Shown here piece by piece: positions 57,532 to 64,000 of a stretch of 64,000 nucleotides of DNA (positions are counted from its first letter, which is position 1; every line of letters starts with the position of its first letter). The notes beneath the pieces are model-generated. The model was given only the letters and a program-made list of their open reading frames with translations, was not told the origin of the DNA and made no database searches. The DNA is from Turnera subulata (taxonomy: Eukaryota; Streptophyta; Magnoliopsida; Malpighiales; Passifloraceae): positions 1 to 64,000 of the forward strand of contig JAKUCV010001739.1 in assembly GCA_028386065.3 (NCBI GenBank), written 5' to 3'. Made by a program: the position numbers and the translations under genes.

Positions 57532-58658
57532 CTCACCTCCAAACTCAATTACCAAATGTGGTCCTCACTCATGGTCCCACATTGCAAAAAATGAAATGTT
57601 TTCAAGTAATTGAGATTCAAAGAGAGTGGACTTCGAGAAATAAACCCAACACCAACTAGTGGATTACCAGAGTCAATTCTAAAGAATTATGGGTACATTA
57701 GAGCCGTTGGACGATGATCAGATTGGTACTTTAGAGCCATTGGATGAAGAGCTTCTACCTATTCCCACTTACTTAAGCTCTACATAAGAAAGGTAATAGC
57801 ATCTTGGAAAAGTATCCCATCGAATTTGAAATTGCTTTGAGTCTGCAACTGAACTTACAATCTGTGATATTTTGTTGTTCTTGCTTAGCTTATACTTGTG
57901 CTTATTCTTGTTCTCCAAGTTAAAACAAAGGGTAGAGTATTTAGGCAAGACTTAGTGTAGTTTTGTTGGGATCTCAAATCTAGGATTAGATTTGTGGAAA
58001 GGTTAGAGTTTAGCCTGGGAAAAATTTGTAAAGGTTAGAGCTTAGCCTACAAAACTTATTTTTTGTAAAGGTTAGAGCTTAGCCTGGAAAAGCTTGGTTT
58101 CTATAATAGGTTGAGGCTGATCCTGCAAAAGCCTAAGTTAGTGAGAATTTGAAATCCTAAAGGAAGAGTCTTTAGGTAGTAGAGATACCTGGTGAGGGGG
58201 AACCACTATAAAATCACTGTGCCATCCACACTTGCTTCACCTCTTTTATATTTTTGCTTGTGAGTACTATCTGTTTTACGAGTAAGTGGTAATATAATAT
58301 ATCTTTTGCACAAAAATTAGAAAATAACAGTTGAAAAACCTTAACAATGCATGCAAAAGTAAAACAGTAAAAAAGCAAAAAAATAATAATGAAGGAAAAA
58401 GTAAAAACACTAAAATGTGAGGAAATTACCTAAAATTACATTGGTAAAAAGTAAAAACACTATAATGTGAGGAAATTTGACTTTTTTTTTACTATTATCA
58501 TATTTTCGCTTTAAAAAGAAAATGGCAAACTAACACAAATTATTGGCGGGCAGCGTGCCACGTCATCAAAATGTTGGCCGAGGTACGCAATTAACACAAA
58601 TTTGAAATATACGATATATAATTGATGAAAAAAAAATTGTGGTATACAATCAAAGAAC
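57532..58658. other. Old LTR-like remnant and AT-rich flank
   Basis: No coding frame. A repeat AAAGGTTAGAGCTTAGCCT occurs three times at 57998, 58030 and 58067, in the style of the R/U5 region of SIRE-type LTRs. From 58300 the sequence is A-rich with a short duplicated TAAAAACACTAAAATGTGAG phrase. Confidence 0.5.
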
Positions 58659-59918
58659 TGAAGCGCCCCGACCCGTATTTACCATACACGGTAAAGATGT
58701 GCCGAAACTATTCTTATTGATAGAACAGACAGTACATCGCAGTCAAAATACTACACGATAATTCCAGATACAACAAAAGTACATAGCAACATCGGTCACG
58801 CACACTCGGGGACCATTATTCAATCCACACTCATAGCTCAACATAGCAGCACAATCCAGAATATCAACATCATAAGCAATATAGGAAAGCAGCAACACAG
58901 CAACATATATGACATAGCAGTGGAAGACTTATATGCACATGCAGCGGAGGTATGGATCCGGAGTCAGGTGGAGAAGAAAGCAGCAGCCATCGAACATCGT
59001 ACCTGAACTACGAAGCAACTAAACCTACGGGATGAAACCCCGCAGGCGAGGGGTGAGTCCGAAGTGCTCACCGACAAAGGATAAACAGAGATATATAATC
59101 AACCATAATGCTTTCGAAATAACAATCACAGACAATCACAACACAAAGATACTACTATCCACAATTGAGCCAAGACCAAAAGATTGCTTATTATTATGTT
59201 TACCAATTTTATCTTCCGGGCCCCGTCACTGGACAAGCTAGGGTCGTACCTGATTATCAACTTATTCCGGATGCCAGGCCAAATCACAATCCGGGATCAA
59301 CATCCCAATATCAAAAATCCGGGATCAACATCCCAATATCAACAAATCCGGGATCAACATCCCAATAACAACATCATCCGGGATCAACATCCCCAACAAC
59401 CAACCAAACCGGCCATGACACCACAGAACTAGCCTCTAACCATCTAGTCGTACCACTACTTTCCACGTGACAATTAAATCATCTTCTCAAATTCCAGTCC
59501 AAATCCATTACTCTTTCATCAATTATCCAATTTCTATCATCTCAGATTAATCCACAGACTCATTCTCTTATCTCAATCTCATGACACAAATTATTCAAAA
59601 TTAACAGCTCAACATTATTTCCAACACAATATACACAAGTCTAACACAATCCAACAACAGCATCAATAATTACATAGTAATTAGGTAACAGTCAATAATC
59701 ATTCCAGCAGTTCAATCAAACAACAATAATACACACACAGCAATACGGGCACATATCAAGGGTTATCCATCCTCACCTTAGCCGATTATCAGTTTTGGAA
59801 ATGCCCCACAGACTCCAAGTCCGGTTCCTCAGGTATCTGCTCGTTATCAACTCCTATATCAAACAAATAATACGCACACATAAGTGATATGCAATGTCAT
59901 GCTTGGGATGTCTATCCC
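58659..59918 (-). mobile_element. C-like LTR fragment (truncated)
   Basis: It starts TGAAGCGCCCCGACCC and follows LTR C in order through the hairpin (59052-59072), a CCGGGATCAACATCCC array (59291-59394, four copies) and the AAGGGTTATCCATCCTCACC phrase. It breaks off at about 59918 where an inverted copy begins. Confidence 0.82.
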
Positions 59919-60542
59919 GTGATTATATTTTGGGATGTCCATCCCTGGGTTCTATTTTTGGGATGTCTATCCCTAGGTTCTCTTTTGATCAGGCACCCGA
60001 AACACGTTAATAACCAGGTACGACCCTAGCTTGTCCAGTGACGGGCCCGAAGATAAAATTGGAAAGTTATATAATGTCTTTTAGCCTTGGCTCAGCTCAG
60101 ATGGATCTTTACTTTGTCTTCTGCTAGTACTTTTCTTTCTCGGTATTATGTTTACCTGCATATTACTGTTTATCCTTCGTCGGTGAGCACTTCGGACTCA
60201 CCCCTCACCTGCGGGCTTTCATCCCATAGGAGGGATTATTTGTGGCACAGGTTTGAAGCATTCCAGACAGGCTGCGGCGTTATCCCTTGGACAGGACTTG
60301 GATCCATAGTTTGCATCTATGTCGCATACAGTGTCTTTGTAAGCTATTAAGTCTTCCGCTGTGCATTATTTTTGCTATTATTGGGCCTTTGGGCTGGTTA
60401 TGATGTTATTGATGTTTTTGTTTTTGGGCTGTTGAGCCCGAGTTTCTGTTGTATACACTGTATGCTGGGCTTGGTTTGCTTGGGTCGTCACAGTTCCGGC
60501 ACGTGTTTACTGTGTACGGTAAATACGGATCGGGGCATTTCA
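59919..60542 (+). mobile_element. Inverted C-like LTR fragment
   Basis: On the minus strand it reads TGAAATGCCCCGATCC from 60542 and follows the first 620 bases of LTR C in reverse orientation to the fragment before it. It ends in GGGATGTCTATCCC repeats near 59925-59980. Together the two fragments form an imperfect fold-back. Confidence 0.82.
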
Positions 60543-60543
60543 T

Positions 60544-60801
60544 TGTACAGGTGTGAGACTGTACAATCGAGAATAGCTTAAACGGTTTGATAGGTACTCA
60601 CTATATCAACAAGGTGCACCTACCTTTTCGGTGCTCATTTCAGAAAAAAAAACTCCAAAGTTAAGCGTGCTTGACCTGGAGTAATTCTAGGATGGGTGAC
60701 CTTCTGGGAAGTTTTCCCTGGAAACATGCGAGTGAGGACAAAGCATGTTGGAAAGGTCCCGTGTTGGTCTGTAGTGACAGTCGACAAGCCGGGACATTAC
60801 A
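60544..60801 (+). mobile_element. Cassandra-like TRIM LTR with 5S rRNA sequence
   Basis: 258 bases, TGTACAGGTG to GGGACATTACA. The middle is clearly derived from 5S rRNA: AGTTAAGCGTGCTTG (60659-60673, A box) and AGGATGGGTGACC (from 60689, C box). TGAGTGAGGACAAAGCATG follows, as in Cassandra LTRs. Only one LTR is seen and no target duplication was found, so it is solo or truncated. It is not a functional 5S gene, because the 5' half does not match. Confidence 0.85.
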
Positions 60802-60806
60802 GTAAA

Positions 60807-63800
60807 TGAAACGCCCCATCCCAAATTTACCCTACATACAGTATTTACCGAACAACAGTGCCGACACGTGGCACATACAGTAAATACATCAAGAAATCCG
60901 GCCCAATGCCAATATCATAACACCCGACTTCGGGAATCTCAATAACAACATTAGCACAACGGAAGCATTTATAATCATATAAACATCATATGCAAAACTC
61001 CAAATGCAAAATAATGGATCCGAGTCCTGTCCGAGGGTACACAGCAGCCTGCCCCGTACGTTCCTGTACCACAAACAACTCTTCCTACGGGATGAAACCC
61101 CGCAGGCGAGGGATGAGTCCGAAGTGCTCACCGACGAAGGATAAACAGAGATATATATTCAATCGTAATACTTTCGAAGTAAACACGGACAAACACAACA
61201 CAAGAAATCTACCATAACACAACTGTGCCAAGACCAAAAGAATGTTTATTATTATTACAAATTTTATCTTCTGGGCCCCGTCACTGGACAAGCTAGGGTC
61301 GTACCTGGTTATTAACTAATTCCGGATGCCAGGCCAAAACACAATCCGGGATCAACATCCCAATCACAACCAATCCGGGATCAACATCCCAATAACAATC
61401 TCATCCGGGATCAACATCCCAATTTCAATCTCATCCGGGATCAATATCCCCAATAACCAAACCAAACCGGCCATGACACCACAGGACTAGTCTCTAACCA
61501 TCTAGTCGTACCATTACTTTCCACGTGACAATTAAATCATCATCTCAAATTCCAGTCCAAATCCATTACTCTTTCATCAATTATCCAATTTTCTATTATC
61601 TCAGCATTACGGGCACATATCAAGGGTTATCCATCCTCACCTGATGTGTCTCTGAAACTGCTATCCGGTCAACCCTCGATACCCTATATGTATATGTAGA
61701 ACACAATAATCACTTATAATGCACAACAAAAATGATTATGCATGATTCCGGTTTAACTGTTATTAGACGGCTTTTTTGTTCATTTTAGTATCTCCATAAT
61801 TATCTTATTACCAAACCGTTCATCCGACTCGGTGGCAATTAATTTAGTCCAACGGTTATATTAAGTGTACTTGTTTTAGTCAAAAACCGAAACCGAGCGC
61901 CCAAGCCGATATCCCGGCCCTTAGGTCGCTTATGATAAGAAAATACATACATATAAATACGTTGTTTAAATCATATATAAGAAATCATATTACTAAATAT
62001 ATAATATTCCATAAAGTACTTATACTCGATAAAGTAATAATAATAGTAATAACCATATATACGCTTAGTAAGAAATGATTATAAATAGTGGTAACGTTAA
62101 ATATGTCCAAATAGTATATGAATAATAATTATATATATACGATAATAAAACCGTTAAATGGGAAATACCTTCAATAGGAAAGAGGTTAACATAACTGATA
62201 TTGTACAATAGAGTATAGATGATGATAATATTACCACAGCTCATTATATTTATAACGATAGAATAAAACTTGTGCATAGTAAAAAGTTAAATTTTTATAG
62301 TTAATAATAAAATAAAATTAATGGATCAAAATAATGTAACCATTATGAAAATGATGTTAATATATGATAATTATCAAAATAATGATACTGCTATTATGTT
62401 ATCAATTAACAAAACATAGCCTACCCATAAGGTAAATGTTATACATATTATATATTACATAGTTAAATCTAAAAATAATATCATTTTTAAGTCGTAACTA
62501 TTTATAATTATAACTCATAATAAAAGTATGGACTAATATTAATTAGCCAATAAAAATATCGTTAGTAACATATATAAACAATTGGTAAACAAAGTATGGA
62601 CCTTTTATTATTTTAGCCGAGAAGCACGACAGTTAAACATATTAGAAATGTATTTGTAATGTCAACATAATTTAAAGTAACTTTGAAAATTTGCCACGGT
62701 GGACCTTCACTTGCGTTTAGTCCATCGAAAAAATAAATAAATTAATTGTGGATTAATTTAAAGACTTAATTAAATTAGATAATATGGGCCCTTTTATTAT
62801 CTTTAGCTCAATCCAATAAATTAAACCGGAAACTAAATTCAATGGGCCTTTTTAATAGCCCAATCGGAAAATATAAACATAGGGTAATTAAATGCATAAT
62901 CCAAATTAAAACCTAATTTAACATAAACTAAATAAGTATAAGCATTAAATAAATAAAGTATAGATAAGAGCTCAAATTAGATAAAGGCATAAAATAAAAA
63001 AAATTATAAGCTAATGTTAATTAAGTTAATTAATCGATTAATTAATCATCCATTTAATGTCCGAGTTCGTTTTATCGTTCGGGTTTGTTAATGATGCACA
63101 TGGATGATCCACAGGTTCGTTCTCGGGTTTGCCGGAAAATTCCCGGGACTGCCGGAACCTCGCCGGATTCCGGTTAGAAATACTGTTCACGACAGCAGCA
63201 CCCAACATCCTCGGTTACTGTTCATCTCCCAACAAGACATCCAACCCACCTTGCAGAACCACCACCGGAACAACCAACAGCACCATCACCATAACCACGG
63301 CCACACACCCTTGGTCGGAATACCACCACACAACCACGTCATTAACGTCATATCCCCACACACCTCCACCACGGCAACACCCAAACACAGACCCATATCA
63401 ACCAAACAAAAACCGGTCAATACGAAATCAAAACAACAAGACCCAATTGCAACAATCGGGTTAAGGAAATCGAGGAAAGCAGAAGAGGAATGGGTATGAA
63501 TCGTTTTTCGATCTTACCCACACATCACGTGGCAGACGACGGCGAGTAGCAGGAGAAGAACAGAGGCGATTTGGCCGGCGACGGCTTGGAGAGGAAGAGA
63601 CAGCAGCGGCAGCAATTGTAGAACGAAGGCAGCGATCAGAGGCAGATCGGCCGACCTGGGGCGAGGAGAGGTTGGGACCGGACGGCGGCGCCTTCGCTGC
63701 CTCAGCGGTGGCTGCAAGCAGAGGCGGCAAAAGGAGGAAAAGAAGGGTGTGGTGGTGACTGGTCGAGGGGAAGGGATGAGGGCGGCGTGTCACGAGCACG

Positions 63801-64000
63801 GGGAAAGAAGAGAGGGGTGTAGGTGCTGGTGAGGCGGCGACGTCTTGGTGACGGGCGAGGAGGCACTGGTGGCAGTCGTGGAGGAAAGGGAGAGAGAACA
63901 GAGGCGGCGACAGTGGGAAGGAGGAAGAGGAAGAAGGGGTGGTGTCGGCAGGGGAAAGGAAAAAAAATAAATGGATGAAGGGAAAGAGGATGGAAACAGG
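60807..64000 (-). mobile_element. C-like LTR running off the window
   Basis: It starts TGAAACGCCCCATCCC and has the same order of landmarks as LTR C: GGATCCGAGTCCTGTCCGAG, hairpin region, CCGGGATCAACATCCC repeats (about 61345-61454) and AAGGGTTATCCATCCTCACC. A long AT-rich part (61680-63050), CGCCGG repeats (about 63127-63172) and a GC-rich purine segment follow to the edge. Frames at 63104-63799 are composition artefacts. Confidence 0.78.

Noticed and set aside
60659..60710. Functional 5S rRNA gene
   Set aside because: Only the internal promoter part matches; the 5' half of 5S is absent and the sequence lies inside a Cassandra-like LTR.
63104..63799. Frames near the right edge
   Set aside because: Low-complexity His/Thr/Asn/Pro translation in a C-like LTR; the overlapping minus frame is equally open.

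Overview
The window is repeat-dense plant nuclear DNA. Almost every recognisable piece belongs to an LTR retrotransposon, a MITE, a MULE or another mobile element. The protein lineages (Ty1/copia polyprotein, chromodomain-type Ty3/gypsy polyprotein, Stowaway-like MITE, Cassandra-like TRIM with 5S rRNA sequence) point to an angiosperm, probably a eudicot. The species cannot be named from this sequence. I see no convincing host gene, no tRNA, no functional rRNA and nothing prokaryotic. One 817-base run of N is at 25640-26456.

Layout. (1) 1-4507: end of a SIRE-like element: a partial minus-strand ORF (1-312), an array of ACATCGATGT palindromes, a 419-codon plus-strand ORF whose start has become ATA, polypurine tracts, and a 3' LTR with a second palindrome array just upstream of its TATA box. 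(2) 4508-7814: old non-coding repeat sequence, one retroposed insertion with a 16-bp target duplication, and a tandem duplication. (3) 7815-45330: one Ty3/gypsy element (here 'B', minus strand, target duplication CATAG) swollen to 37.5 kb by nested insertions. Its left LTR received element C (8057-17941, TCAAG), element A (20387 to the gap), a tRNA-derived SINE-like sequence and a MULE with 244-bp terminal repeats (27084-28878, 9-bp duplication). Its gag received a complete Ty1/copia element (33310-41841, CATAC). (4) 45464-57526: a second Ty1/copia element (D, plus strand, TATCT) carrying a Stowaway-like MITE in both LTRs and a solo B-type LTR (53460-56608, TGGTT) in its 3' LTR. (5) 57532-64000: LTR remnants, an inverted pair of C-like LTR fragments, a Cassandra-like LTR, and a further C-like LTR running off the window.

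All autonomous polyproteins seen here are broken by stops, frameshifts or insertions. Elements A and C have no gag-pol; A is empty (LARD-like). C instead carries small ORFs antisense to the element, each behind its own TATA box.

Two things stand out. First, pairs of the 12-bp palindrome AACATCGATGTT, 20-21 bp apart start to start, recur in long arrays with periods near 52 or 73 bp. They occur in the U3 and promoter regions of the SIRE-like element and in the untranslated leaders of both copia elements. Second, an unrecognised protein family of about 104 residues is encoded antisense in two unrelated LTR elements (1-312 and 13131-13856). In the second copy it is fused to the start of a LINE-type endonuclease domain.
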